Shown here in pieces: positions 25,299-34,179 of a DNA stretch of 64,000 nucleotides. Each line of letters starts with the position of its first letter. The first letter of the stretch is position 1. The DNA lies in NCBI RefSeq assembly GCF_016772275.1, contig NZ_CP065425.1:1106001-1170000 (forward strand). The letters are read 5' to 3'. The notes beneath the pieces were generated by a model. That model did not search any database and was not told the origin of the DNA. It was given only the letters and a program-made list of their open reading frames with translations. Source of the stretch: Heyndrickxia vini (GTDB taxonomy: Bacteria > Bacillota > Bacilli > Bacillales > Bacillaceae_C). Both the position numbers and the translations under genes were made by a program.

Positions 25299-26060
25299 GT
25301 GCTCGAACACCGCAAGTTTATTACGAAAGAAAAGGAACCGGATTTTAAGAATGAAAAGGTTTGGAAAAAAGAGGAATTTACTGAAAAATTGAGGGATGTA
25401 GGGCGCTCCTCCTATCATGATAAACATCCTTTTCATGCGGCGATGCACCAAGGAAATTTAAGTCGTGAACAAATCCGTGGTTGGGTAGCTAATCGTTACT
25501 ATTATCAAAAATCGGTTCCAATTAAAGATTCAGCTATTTTGTCTAACCTACCATCAAGGGAGCTTCGGCGTGAATGGATCGGTCGCATCATTGATCATGA
25601 CGGCACGAACGGTGAAGATGGCGGTATTGAAGCATGGTTGCGACTAGGAGAAGCTGTAGGCTTGTCTCGTGAAGAAATTGTGCAAGAGGAACATGTTGTA
25701 CCAGGTGTTCGTTTTTCCGTTGACGCTTATGTTAACTTCGCACGGTCAAAACCATGGATTGAAGCAGTTGCCTCCTCATTAACAGAATTGTTTTCTCCTA
25801 ATTTAATAGCTAAGCGGATTAAAGTACTAGAGCAACAGTATCCTTGGATTGAAAGTAGAGGTCTTGACTATTTTCAAAGTCGCTTAACTCAAGCGCCTCG
25901 TGATTCGGATGTAGCTCTCAAGCTTGTATTAAATTATTGTCAAACTCCAGAAGCCCAAAGGCGGGCTGTTAAAGCTTTACGTTTCAAGTGTGATGTATTG
26001 TGGGCACAGCTTGATGCCATTGAAAAGGCATTTCCTTATACGTCTGGTAGAAAAGAATAA
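25299..26060 (+). CDS. pqqC: PqqC, pyrroloquinoline-quinone synthase
   Basis: 253-aa heme-oxygenase-fold oxidase that catalyses the final ring closure and oxidation to PQQ. Family blocks are all present: SYHDKHPFHAAMHQG (active-site His residues), REQIRGWVANRYYYQKS, IPIKD-like VPIKDSAILSN, REWIGRIIDHDG and a C-terminal ALRFKCDVLWAQLDAI. Start GTG 25299 lies two bases after the pqqB stop behind GGAGGTG. Intact and of normal length. Confidence 0.95.
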   Translation: MLEHRKFITKEKEPDFKNEKVWKKEEFTEKLRDVGRSSYHDKHPFHAAMHQGNLSREQIRGWVANRYYYQKSVPIKDSAILSNLPSRELRREWIGRIIDHDGTNGEDGGIEAWLRLGEAVGLSREEIVQEEHVVPGVRFSVDAYVNFARSKPWIEAVASSLTELFSPNLIAKRIKVLEQQYPWIESRGLDYFQSRLTQAPRDSDVALKLVLNYCQTPEAQRRAVKALRFKCDVLWAQLDAIEKAFPYTSGRKE

Positions 26061-26066
26061 TACTAG

Positions 26067-26417
26067 GTGGTGAAGTCAATTTTACTTAGAAGCTTTCCGA
26101 AACTTGCAGCAAAGGCACGTTTGAAGTTTGATAAGGTTAGAGGGAAACATCTTCTTTTATTGCCGGAAAGGGTAGTCATTTTGAATGAAACGGCTGCCTC
26201 CATTCTTACACTCTGTGATGGTAGTCAAACGGTAAGCAGTATGAGTGAAAAGTTAAGGGCTTCGCTATTGAAAGATGCAGAGGAAAGTGGGATAGATGCG
26301 AAGCCTGACTTGAATACGATGAAGGAAGATATTTCTGAGTTTCTGCAGGAGATGGTGGAACAGGGATGGGTGGTGATTTCTACAGATGACAAAGTCAATC
26401 ATAAGAAGCAAAAATGA
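26067..26417 (+). CDS. pqqD: PqqD, PqqA-binding peptide chaperone
   Basis: Up to 116 aa, RiPP-recognition element that presents PqqA to PqqE. FPKLAAKARLKFDKVRGKHL, LLPERVVILNETAASILTLC and DGSQTV are typical PqqD blocks. The annotated GTG 26067 lies inside its own Shine-Dalgarno (AGGTGG, 26065-26070), so it is unlikely to be used; the AUU codon at 26079 is eight bases after that site, the same spacing as at pqqA. It is slightly longer than usual because of a C-terminal tail that overlaps pqqE by 32 bases, and it contains a roughly 15-residue insertion before the last helix. Confidence 0.9.
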   Translation: MVKSILLRSFPKLAAKARLKFDKVRGKHLLLLPERVVILNETAASILTLCDGSQTVSSMSEKLRASLLKDAEESGIDAKPDLNTMKEDISEFLQEMVEQGWVVISTDDKVNHKKQK

Positions 26418-27525
26418 AGTGGAGCCCCCATACTCACTGCTTGCTGAGTTGACTCATCGCTGTCCATTACATTGTCCCTATTGCTCAAATCCTATTGAGA
26501 TGACTTCGAAGGAAACTGAAATTACAACCGAAGAATGGAATCGTGTATTATCCGAGGCTGCTGATTTAGGAGTGGTAGAAGTTCATTTTTCCGGTGGAGA
26601 ACCGCTCCTGCGTGATGATTTAAACGTTTTAATTAGCCGGGCACATTCATTAGAAATGTACAGTAATCTTATTACAAGCGGCATTGGATTAACGATGGAA
26701 AAAGCTGCTCAGTTGAAGGCGGCAGGTTTAGAAAACGTGCAGGTGAGTTTCCAGGCAGGGGAAGCGAGACTTTCGAACATAATCGGCGGGTATAAAGCAT
26801 TTGAAAAGAAACGGGAAGCTGTCTATGCAGTAAAAGAAGCCCAATTACATTTATCGCTAAATGTAGTACTTCATCAGATGAATCTAGAAAATTTGAATGA
26901 CATTATTTTGCTTGCAGAAGAAATGGGTGCGGAACGATTGGAATTGGCAAATACTCAGTATTATAACTGGGCTTTGCTCAATCGGAACCGACTGTTACCG
27001 AGCCGGGATCAAGTTGAACGGGCCCGTGAGGTTTATGAAGAAGCTAAAGTGCGTCTTAGAAGAAAAATGGAAATTATATGGGTTATTCCTGATTATTATT
27101 CATCGACACCTAAGCCTTGTATGGGTGGCTGGGGAGCAATTGGCTTAACAGTAGCACCAAATGGGGTTGTTCTTCCTTGCCCAACGGCAGGGATGATTAA
27201 AGATTTATCCTTTGAGAATATTCGAGATGCATCATTAAGAGATATTTGGTATGATTCAATGTCCTTTAACAATTTCCGTGGTGATGAATGGATGCCTGAA
27301 CCTTGCCGTTCCTGCGATTTACGCCACGAAGATGGAGGGGGCTGCCGCTGTCAAGCTTTTGCCTTAACGGGAGATGCATATGCGACCGACCCAACGTGCA
27401 TGTGGGCTCCGGATCATCAACTGATCGAAAATGCAATACAGGATGCGAAAAGCGCATCTTCAACACAGACATCACCAATAATCTATCGAAGGCATTTTCA
27501 AGATAAACCCGCGTTAAAAAAATAA
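26386..27525 (+). CDS. pqqE: PqqE, radical SAM enzyme joining Glu and Tyr of PqqA
   Basis: 379 aa. The radical SAM cluster motif CPLHCPYC gives Cys26, Cys30 and Cys33; HFSGGEPLLRDD is the SAM-binding GGEP motif. The C-terminal SPASM domain supplies further cluster ligands (CPTAG, CRSCDLRHEDGGGCRCQ, DPTCMW). It forms the Glu15-Tyr19 C-C bond in PqqA with PqqD. Start ATG 26386 overlaps the end of pqqD, implying translational coupling. Followed by a strong terminator, so it closes the operon. Confidence 0.95.
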   Translation: MTKSIIRSKNEVEPPYSLLAELTHRCPLHCPYCSNPIEMTSKETEITTEEWNRVLSEAADLGVVEVHFSGGEPLLRDDLNVLISRAHSLEMYSNLITSGIGLTMEKAAQLKAAGLENVQVSFQAGEARLSNIIGGYKAFEKKREAVYAVKEAQLHLSLNVVLHQMNLENLNDIILLAEEMGAERLELANTQYYNWALLNRNRLLPSRDQVERAREVYEEAKVRLRRKMEIIWVIPDYYSSTPKPCMGGWGAIGLTVAPNGVVLPCPTAGMIKDLSFENIRDASLRDIWYDSMSFNNFRGDEWMPEPCRSCDLRHEDGGGCRCQAFALTGDAYATDPTCMWAPDHQLIENAIQDAKSASSTQTSPIIYRRHFQDKPALKK

Positions 27526-27539
27526 ATTATTGCAAATTT

Positions 27540-27580
27540 GTGCTTAAGGGCCTCATACATACCCTTAAGCACTCTTTTTT
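27540..27580 (+). terminator. Strong intrinsic terminator of the pqq operon
   Basis: An 11-bp perfect stem GTGCTTAAGGG / CCCTTAAGCAC (27540-27550 and 27562-27572) is followed by TCTTTTTTT. Confidence 0.92.
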
Positions 27581-27586
27581 TGCTAA

Positions 27587-27607
27587 GCAAGGCGCTTCCG
27601 CTTTTCT
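27587..27607. repeat. Solo right end of the repeat seen at 23762
   Basis: GCAAGGCGCTTCCGCTTTTC-T differs at one base from 23850-23870. The two lie in direct orientation on both sides of the pqq operon. Confidence 0.65.
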
Positions 27608-27628
27608 TAGCAACGAAGGATAATCAAA

Positions 27629-27818
27629 ATAAGCGGACATTTTCCGGTTATACAGCAGAATAGAGCTCAGTTCGGGGGATATAAGCGGAGGATTTCCGGT
27701 TAAGCAAAGCAAAATCACTCATTTTCACGTTTTTTGAGTTAATAGTCGGAATTTTTCCGGCTATTTAAGGTATTTTTGATGTTGTTTCCTAATTAGGGGA
27801 AATTTTTCCGCCTATTTA
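27629..27818. repeat. Four short palindromic repeats (TAAGCGGA...TCCGGCTA type)
   Basis: Related imperfect palindromes lie at 27629-27651, 27680-27703, 27741-27767 and 27794-27818, with the pattern TARKCGGAATTTTTCCGSYTAT. Each could form a short hairpin. No gene is present between 27581 and 27900. Confidence 0.6.
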
Positions 27819-27900
27819 TCAAACTCGATTTTAGCGTCTAATGAATTGACTTAAAGCAAGGACAATTTGAATATCTAGTGAGATCAACGCCTCTTTTTTC

Positions 27901-28284
27901 TTATTTTAAAAAATATTTAAAAAGAATAGATGTTGTAAGACTAAACCAAACAAGTACAATTACAATCGCTGCCGGCCAATTTTTTCGTAACTTTTTGGGT
28001 GTGCTGCTGGCTGTCACCCGACACTCTTGTAAAATATGTTTTGGTATTAAAGAGAATGCTCCTAAAATTCCTAATGGAAGTAAAATGACTTCATCTAAAT
28101 AGCCTAATACTGGAATCACATCCGGAATAAAATCTATCGGACTTAATGCATAAGCAACTATACATACTGAAAAAACTTTTGCATACCATGGAGTTTCCGG
28201 ATGGCGATAAGCTAAATAGAGAATATAGATATTACGTTTTAGATTTTGTATAAATTCCTTCCATTTGTTTAGGCGTATTGCCAT
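27901..28284 (-). CDS. YkvA-family (DUF1232) membrane protein
   Basis: 127-aa protein. The DUF1232 signature is PWYAKVFSVCIVAYALSPID followed by FIPDVIPVLGYLDEVILLPL, and a second C-terminal membrane helix ends the protein (AAIVIVLVWFSLTTSILF). Widespread in Bacillaceae, function unknown. It points back toward the pqq operon and has no operon partner. Confidence 0.88.
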   Translation of the reverse strand: MAIRLNKWKEFIQNLKRNIYILYLAYRHPETPWYAKVFSVCIVAYALSPIDFIPDVIPVLGYLDEVILLPLGILGAFSLIPKHILQECRVTASSTPKKLRKNWPAAIVIVLVWFSLTTSILFKYFLK

Positions 28285-28525
28285 TTTAATTTCAATTCCT
28301 CTCTAATCCTCAATTGGGAAAAGTTTATCGTTATCCTTATCCTGCTTCAAACCAATTCTTTTTAAACATGTTATGAACTAGAATACTTTGTTGTGTTTAT
28401 AAAGGACGTCACCACTTTCTAATTAACCGTGTATAAATTATATTTTGGAATGGAACCCTTTTAAGGAGAGACTGCGGAAATCCAATATTCCCTAGCAATT
28501 TATGAAAACTAGTTGAAGTGAAGTG

Positions 28526-29779
28526 ATGATAGTGGGCACATTAATTGGACAAATTCATTCGTCTGTTAGGCAACTTATGCTTGTCAATCTTTTACGCAGT
28601 ATTGGACAAGGCATGCTCGTTGTTGATTTGGCTTTATATCTTGATGAATTGGGTTGGAGTACTGTGGCAATAGGAAGTGTGCTTGCATCTGGGGGGTTAC
28701 TAGGTGTTGGACTTGCACCTTTCGTTGGGATATACAGTGATCGATATGGAAGAAAGCCGTTTCTGCTTTTTTCTGAATTTTTAACAGCTGGGTGTGCACT
28801 GATTGGAATCTTAACGACAAATCCTATTTTCTTGTTTATCGCTATTACATTTTCTGGATTCGGAAAGGCAGATGCTGGTTCTCCCAGTCCGTGTGCTCCA
28901 GCTGAACAAGCTTGGCTTGCATCCTTTATCCCAACGAACGAACGCGGAAAGGTATATAGTCTGAATAATGCTCTTAGTTTTTTCGGAATGGCGGCAGGAG
29001 CGTTACTAGCGGGGACTATGCCTTTATGGGAAAGTCATTTTCAAGGTATATCTTTTTATCGTCTCCTATTTTGTTTTATCTTCCTTACTTCACTTATTAA
29101 TGCAATGATTATTTTGGCAATTCGAGAAGATAAGGTTGAAAGAAAACATGTAGTAGAAGAGGAATCAAAGAATCACGAAAAGAAAATCTTACAAGAGGAA
29201 AATGTTGCGGTCTTAAAGTTGGCTGCTATTAATATTCTTAATGGAATTGCAATCGGATTAACAGGACCGATGATGGCTTATTGGTTTTCAGTAAAGTTTG
29301 GAGCAAGCAATACTCAGATTGGCGGCACACTTGCAGTCACCTTTTTGGCGACAGGTATGACTTCGATTATGCAAGCAAAATTATCCCACCAACATGGGAC
29401 CATTCGATCGATTGTCACGATTCGTTTTATAGCAAGTCTACTGTTAATTTTAATGCCAATCCTTTCATCCTATACACTGGTTTCTGCGATGTATATTATG
29501 CGAACAGCATTAAATAGGGGAACGCAGGGAGCACAGCAAGCATTAAGTGTGAGCTTGACCCGAGACATGCGCAGTGGTTTCGCATCCAGCATTAATATCT
29601 TTTCCATGCGTCTGCCGATATCAATAGGACCTTATATTACCGGTTATCTTTTCGGACTAGGTTCATTGTCCCTTCCTTTTTATATAGCATCTGGATTACA
29701 ATGCAGTTTTGCCTTGTTATACGGAAAAATTTTCGGCACCTACGATAGTAAAGTGAAATCTCAAGTGTCATCTAGTTAA
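28526..29779 (+). CDS. MFS transporter
   Basis: 417-aa twelve-helix major facilitator of the drug/metabolite efflux type. The loop motif GIYSDRYGRKPF after helix 2 is conserved. A charged central loop (about residues 195-225, EDKVERKHVVEEESKN) divides the two halves. Distinctive is a cysteine- and proline-containing segment GKADAGSPSPCAPAEQAWLA in helix 4, unlike most drug pumps. GTG 28523 or ATG 28526 are both possible starts. Its place 1 kb after pqqE suggests but does not show a link with PQQ or product export. Confidence 0.83.
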   Translation: MIVGTLIGQIHSSVRQLMLVNLLRSIGQGMLVVDLALYLDELGWSTVAIGSVLASGGLLGVGLAPFVGIYSDRYGRKPFLLFSEFLTAGCALIGILTTNPIFLFIAITFSGFGKADAGSPSPCAPAEQAWLASFIPTNERGKVYSLNNALSFFGMAAGALLAGTMPLWESHFQGISFYRLLFCFIFLTSLINAMIILAIREDKVERKHVVEEESKNHEKKILQEENVAVLKLAAINILNGIAIGLTGPMMAYWFSVKFGASNTQIGGTLAVTFLATGMTSIMQAKLSHQHGTIRSIVTIRFIASLLLILMPILSSYTLVSAMYIMRTALNRGTQGAQQALSVSLTRDMRSGFASSINIFSMRLPISIGPYITGYLFGLGSLSLPFYIASGLQCSFALLYGKIFGTYDSKVKSQVSSS

Positions 29780-29846
29780 CAAATTTGATCATACTTTATC
29801 CTAATTAAAATAATACTTATGATTACGTACTTATTTCTCGCGTATT

Positions 29847-30728
29847 TTAGCTGTTTCTCACTTTTCTTATTAAATCAACGAAATTTTGAGCACTTTTAGA
29901 TAGGTAATGATTTTTTAGCCATATTAATCCGACAGATGCAGATAGCGTGTTACTTGCTATTTTGTGGGCGTGTATGGGGTATCCTTTATGACGTTTAAGT
30001 ATCGTGTCAGGAACAATGGAAGCTCCAAAGTCTGATGAAATTAAATCCATTAAAAGGGTAATATCGGAACACTCGCCAACAATGTTGGGTTGTAACTGGA
30101 ACCTTGAAAATGCCTCCTTAATTATATAATGCACCCCTAATCCTTCCGTACTTGGCAAAATTAGTGGAAAGTTCTGAATTTCAGCAAGTGAAATTTCATC
30201 ATCAGCAGGTTGCCATTTTTTTGATGTAATGAAGTAAAACGGTTCTGAATAAAGATGGTGAACGGAAAGATTATCCAAATCGAGTGGTAGTCTAATGATC
30301 GCAAGTTCGACTATCCGGTCTCTTACTAATTTACAAAGGTGTGAGGATTCATTTTGTTGTATTTTATAAGTAACCTTAGGATATAGTTTTCGAAATTTAT
30401 GAAGGATTTCGGGTAACTCGACTACTGAAAACGTATTGATACCGATTGTCAGTCTTCCATTTACCCCATTTCCCACTTCCTTGACTTCCATTTTTGCCTC
30501 TTCCATTAGCTGAGTCATTCTCAAGGCGTATTTGTATAAAGCTTTCCCGGCTTCTGTCACTTCGAAATACTTCCCACTTCTTTCTACTAATTTTGATCCT
30601 AATTCCTCTTCCATTGTTTTTAAGTGTTGGCTTAATGGCGGTTGGGAGATATGAAGTCTTTCAGCAGCAGCAGAAATTTTCCTTTCCTCTACAATGGCTA
30701 TATAATAACGCAACTGTCGTATGTCCAT
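29847..30728 (-). CDS. LysR-family transcriptional regulator
   Basis: 293-aa LTTR. N-terminal helix-turn-helix MDIRQLRYYIAIVEERKISA followed by AAERLHISQPPLSQHLKTME; the rest is the periplasmic-binding-protein-like effector domain (LTIGINTFSVVELPEILHKF). It diverges from the deaminase/amidohydrolase genes, with a T-N11-A dyad between them at 30796, so it probably activates that operon in response to a nucleobase-like ligand and represses itself. Confidence 0.9.
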   Translation of the reverse strand: MDIRQLRYYIAIVEERKISAAAERLHISQPPLSQHLKTMEEELGSKLVERSGKYFEVTEAGKALYKYALRMTQLMEEAKMEVKEVGNGVNGRLTIGINTFSVVELPEILHKFRKLYPKVTYKIQQNESSHLCKLVRDRIVELAIIRLPLDLDNLSVHHLYSEPFYFITSKKWQPADDEISLAEIQNFPLILPSTEGLGVHYIIKEAFSRFQLQPNIVGECSDITLLMDLISSDFGASIVPDTILKRHKGYPIHAHKIASNTLSASVGLIWLKNHYLSKSAQNFVDLIRKVRNS

Positions 30729-30795
30729 CGACAGACCCTCCTTTTATTATATGAAAAACTTAAGAAAAAGTAATTTTTTTTATATTTTTGATATA

Positions 30796-30812
30796 GCTAG
30801 ACATATGTTAGC
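30796..30812. promoter_or_regulatory. LysR-type (T-N11-A) operator in the divergent promoter region
   Basis: GCTAGACATATGTTAGC has GCTA and TAGC ends around a T-N11-A core and contains ACATATGT. It lies midway between lysR (start 30728) and the deaminase gene (start 30946), as usual for LTTR activation. Confidence 0.5.
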
Positions 30813-30945
30813 ATATTTTTATAGACGAGAAAAGAGGAGGGATGATGGAGCGTCTTTTCACATGCCATTCAGATGGTTAAACTTTAGCCGTAGCCCGTTT
30901 TTAAATTTCCAACTATTTACAAATTATTACAACGAGGTGATTTCC

Positions 30946-31413
30946 ATGGATTTTGTAAAACGTACGATAGATTTAGCACTAAAAAATGTAGAAGAAGGCG
31001 GTCGTCCATTTGCTACCGTAATTGTTCGAGAAGGAGAAATTATTGCTGAAAGTCCGAACCTGGTAGCACAAACGCATGACCCAACAGCACACGCTGAAAT
31101 AATTGCCATTAGAGAAGCATGTAAAAAATTACAAACAGAGCATTTAACTGATTGTGAAATTTATATTCTTGCAAGCCCATGTCCGATGTGCCTAGGCTCT
31201 CTCTATTATTGCAGTCCAAAAAAAGTAGTTTATATTACAACACGTGAGGATTATGCTCCTTACTATAAAGATGACCGTAAGTACTTTGAGCTGGATACCT
31301 TCTATGATGAGTACAGCAAACCAATCGAAAAACGAAGATTACCAATGGTGCAGCAAATGGATGAAAATAGTATAAAAGTATACCAACGCTGGGCAGAGTT
31401 AAATAAAAAATAA
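30946..31413 (+). CDS. Cytidine/deoxycytidylate-type deaminase (guanine deaminase-like)
   Basis: 155-aa zinc deaminase. Zinc site: HAEIIAI (His and catalytic Glu) and PCPMC (two Cys). N-terminal FVKRTIDLALKNVEEGGRPF matches the GuaD/TadA-like fold used by nucleobase deaminases. Start ATG 30946 lies behind CGAGGTGATTTCC; a long upstream in-frame extension (from 30721) lacks conservation and is not used. Together with the two amidohydrolases downstream it suggests catabolism of an aminopurine, aminopyrimidine or pterin. Confidence 0.87.
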   Translation: MDFVKRTIDLALKNVEEGGRPFATVIVREGEIIAESPNLVAQTHDPTAHAEIIAIREACKKLQTEHLTDCEIYILASPCPMCLGSLYYCSPKKVVYITTREDYAPYYKDDRKYFELDTFYDEYSKPIEKRRLPMVQQMDENSIKVYQRWAELNKK

Positions 31414-31528
31414 ACGTATAGACTGAGCTATTTTAATAGTAGGAATTAAAAGTGTACAAGTCTTTCAAGTAAGGTTTGTACACTTTGAAGCAATTGTAAA
31501 GACTTTAAAATCGGGGGAGGTAAAGAAA

Positions 31529-32752
31529 GTGATAAATTCATCATTCTGGTTAACGAATGTCTGTTTAGAAACGGGTTACCACTATGAAAAGGGAGCAGTT
31601 ACAGGAACAAAAACAGAACGTTTCCACGTAAGGATTGAAGATGGAAAAATAAATGAAATAGTTGTAGCGAACAAACCTTTAGAAACCAATTTACCTAAAC
31701 GAGATGCGAATAATTATTTAATGCTTCCATCATTTAGAGATATGCACATTCATATTGATAAAACCTATTATGGAGGACCTTGGAAAGCACCATCCATTCC
31801 AACTAAAGGTCTCATTACTAGATTGGAAGAAGAAGAAGAACTACTTCCACGTTTATTGCCTGTTGCTGAAGAAAGGGCAATAAAGCTATTAGACTTGGTA
31901 TTGAGTGCAGGTTCGACCCATATTCGTACACATTGCAATGTTGATCCCTTTATTGGATTGAAAAATTTAGAAGCTGTGTTAAGAGCAGTGGAGGCTTATA
32001 AAGATAAAGTCTCTGTTGAAATTGTAGCATTTCCACAACACGGTTTATTGCGCAGCAATTCAATTTCATTGGTTAGGGAAGCATTACGCAGCGGAGCTTC
32101 TTTAGTAGGTGGTGTCGACCCGGCAACGGTTGACGGAAATATTGAAAAATCATTACAAACGGTAATGGAACTGGCTGTAGAAGCAAATGCAAATATTGAC
32201 CTTCATATACATGATCCTGGGCACCTTGGCATTTTTACTTTTAAGCGATTAGCAGCATTAACAGAGGAAGCTGGTTGGCAAGGAAAAGTTACGATAAGCC
32301 ATGCATTGGCATTTGCTGATATTTCCCCTAAAGAAGCGAGTGAAGTCGCCGAGTTACTAGCTCATCAAGGAATTTCAATTGCTTCATCTGTTCCTATCGG
32401 AAGAACGATTCCAATTCCTCTCTTGCATGAAAAAGGAGTAGAAATTTCTTTAGGAGATGATAGCATTACCGATCACTGGTCTCCATTTGGAAAAGGGGAT
32501 AGCTTGGAAAAAGCAGGGACGTTAGCGGAACGTTTCGGTTTAAGCAATGAACGTTCATTAGGACAAACTTTAGGATATATTACAGGAGGAATCACTCCTC
32601 TAAATAAAAATGGTGAACGTGCCTGGCCAAATATTGGCGATGATGCTGATCTTGTTCTCGTTGACGCAAGTTGCTCTGCTGAAGCTATTGCTAGAAGAGC
32701 AGAAAGAAAAGCTGTTCTATTTAAAGGAAATCTCGTTTCCGGCGCAATTTAA
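31529..32752 (+). CDS. Amidohydrolase, cytosine deaminase-like, copy 1
   Basis: 407-aa metal-dependent TIM-barrel hydrolase. The first metal motif is HIHIDK (about residue 72), a lysine-adjacent segment reads FPQHGLL, DLHIHD carries the third His region, SHA the fourth, and LGDDSITDHWSPFG the final metal Asp, matching CodA-type enzymes. It begins at GTG 31529 after GGGGGAGG. A close paralog follows 56 bases on. The substrate is unknown; cyclic N-C bonds of nucleobases or related heterocycles are expected. Confidence 0.85.
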   Translation: MINSSFWLTNVCLETGYHYEKGAVTGTKTERFHVRIEDGKINEIVVANKPLETNLPKRDANNYLMLPSFRDMHIHIDKTYYGGPWKAPSIPTKGLITRLEEEEELLPRLLPVAEERAIKLLDLVLSAGSTHIRTHCNVDPFIGLKNLEAVLRAVEAYKDKVSVEIVAFPQHGLLRSNSISLVREALRSGASLVGGVDPATVDGNIEKSLQTVMELAVEANANIDLHIHDPGHLGIFTFKRLAALTEEAGWQGKVTISHALAFADISPKEASEVAELLAHQGISIASSVPIGRTIPIPLLHEKGVEISLGDDSITDHWSPFGKGDSLEKAGTLAERFGLSNERSLGQTLGYITGGITPLNKNGERAWPNIGDDADLVLVDASCSAEAIARRAERKAVLFKGNLVSGAI

Positions 32753-32808
32753 TAAAAGGTTTGTATATATTTGTATGCCTAAATAATTGAAAAGAAGGGA
32801 TGGATACG

Positions 32809-34038
32809 ATGAGTACTAATTTTTGGTTAACGAATGCCCGACTAGAAACGGGATACGAATTTGATAATGATGTCATAACAGGAACGAAGACTGAATGTTT
32901 CCATTTATTAATTCAAGATGAGAAGATTGCAAAGATTATATCTGCTGAAGAGACCCTTACAGATGATTTACCAAAAAAAGATGCGAAACAGCAATTGATA
33001 CTTCCATCTTTTATAGAAAAGCATTGTCATTTGGACAAAACATTGCTAGGTGATAGGTGGCGTGCAGTAACACCAGTTAAAAATATTTTTGGACGATTTG
33101 AAATAGAGAAAACAGTTCTACCGACTTTAGAGACAACTACGCAAGAACGTGCAGAAAATCTACTTGATATCTATTTGAAATCAGGAGTTACACATGTACG
33201 GACACATGTGGACTTATATCCCGAGGTTGGTTTAAAGAACTTAGAAGAAGTGCAAAAAGCATTGCAAACGTTTGAAGGAAAGTTGTCACATGAAATTGTT
33301 GCATTTCCGCAGCATGGTTTATTGCGTTCAAAGGCAAGTGGTTTAGTAAGAGATGCCCTTCGCCAAGGTGTGAGCTTTGTTGGCGGTGTTGACCCTGCCA
33401 CGGTAGATGGGGATATTGAAACTTCTTTACAAGAAATGGTCGAACTCGCGGTAGAAGGAAATGCGGGAATCGATTTGCATTTGCATGATGCGGACCATCT
33501 AGGTATCTTCACAATGAAAAGATTAGCAGAGTTAACAAAAGAAGCCGGACTACAAGGAAAGGTTGCAATCAGCCATGCATTTGGACTAGGAGATATTTCT
33601 GAAGTTCAAGCAGAAGCGATGGCAGAAATATTGTCTGATGCAGGGATCTCTATTATTACAAGTGTTCCACTTGGAAGAAAGTTTCCACCTGTTGGCTTGT
33701 TAAACGGAAAAGGCGTATCGGTTGCCGTCGGATGTGATAATATTTTTGATGTTTGGTCACCATTTGGAAATGGGGATGTGTTAGAACGCGCCGGCCGTTT
33801 AGCAGAAATTTCGGGATGGGGAAATGAACAATCATTAGCACAAACGCTTCAATTTATTACCGGAGGCAAAACACCGCTTGATTCTGATGGAAAACAAGTG
33901 TGGCCGCAAGTGGGGGATGAAGCAAGTATCGTCATCGTTGAAGCTTCTTGTTCTGCTGAAGCAATTGCCAGAAGAGCGAAACGGATAGCGACAATGTTCA
34001 AAGGCAATATCGTATCGGGTTCACTCGAATCGAAATAA
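32809..34038 (+). CDS. Amidohydrolase, cytosine deaminase-like, copy 2
   Basis: 409-aa paralog of the preceding gene, colinear throughout (NFWLTNARLETGYEF against SFWLTNVCLETGYHY; both have FPQHGLLRS, GGVDPATVDG and CSAEAIARRA). Metal motifs are HCHLDK, DLHLHD and GCDNIFDVWSPFG; the last is closer to E. coli cytosine deaminase (GCDN) than copy 1 (GDDS), so the two copies likely differ in substrate. Start ATG 32809, nine bases after AAGGG; the ATG at 32800 abuts that site. Confidence 0.85.
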   Translation: MSTNFWLTNARLETGYEFDNDVITGTKTECFHLLIQDEKIAKIISAEETLTDDLPKKDAKQQLILPSFIEKHCHLDKTLLGDRWRAVTPVKNIFGRFEIEKTVLPTLETTTQERAENLLDIYLKSGVTHVRTHVDLYPEVGLKNLEEVQKALQTFEGKLSHEIVAFPQHGLLRSKASGLVRDALRQGVSFVGGVDPATVDGDIETSLQEMVELAVEGNAGIDLHLHDADHLGIFTMKRLAELTKEAGLQGKVAISHAFGLGDISEVQAEAMAEILSDAGISIITSVPLGRKFPPVGLLNGKGVSVAVGCDNIFDVWSPFGNGDVLERAGRLAEISGWGNEQSLAQTLQFITGGKTPLDSDGKQVWPQVGDEASIVIVEASCSAEAIARRAKRIATMFKGNIVSGSLESK

Positions 34039-34179
34039 AAGACGGAAAAGGATCAGGGGAATTAATAGAATACCTTTCGAAAATAATAATAGTTTAGAGG
34101 ACCAAGTCATATAATTAGTGTATTTTGTAAGAAAGTATAATTACTGTTGATGTAAGTTTAAGGATAAATATTATTTACT

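Noticed and set aside
30721-30945. N-terminal extension of the deaminase
   Set aside because: Overlaps the LysR gene start and operator region; the family begins at the ATG 30946 with a good ribosome site.
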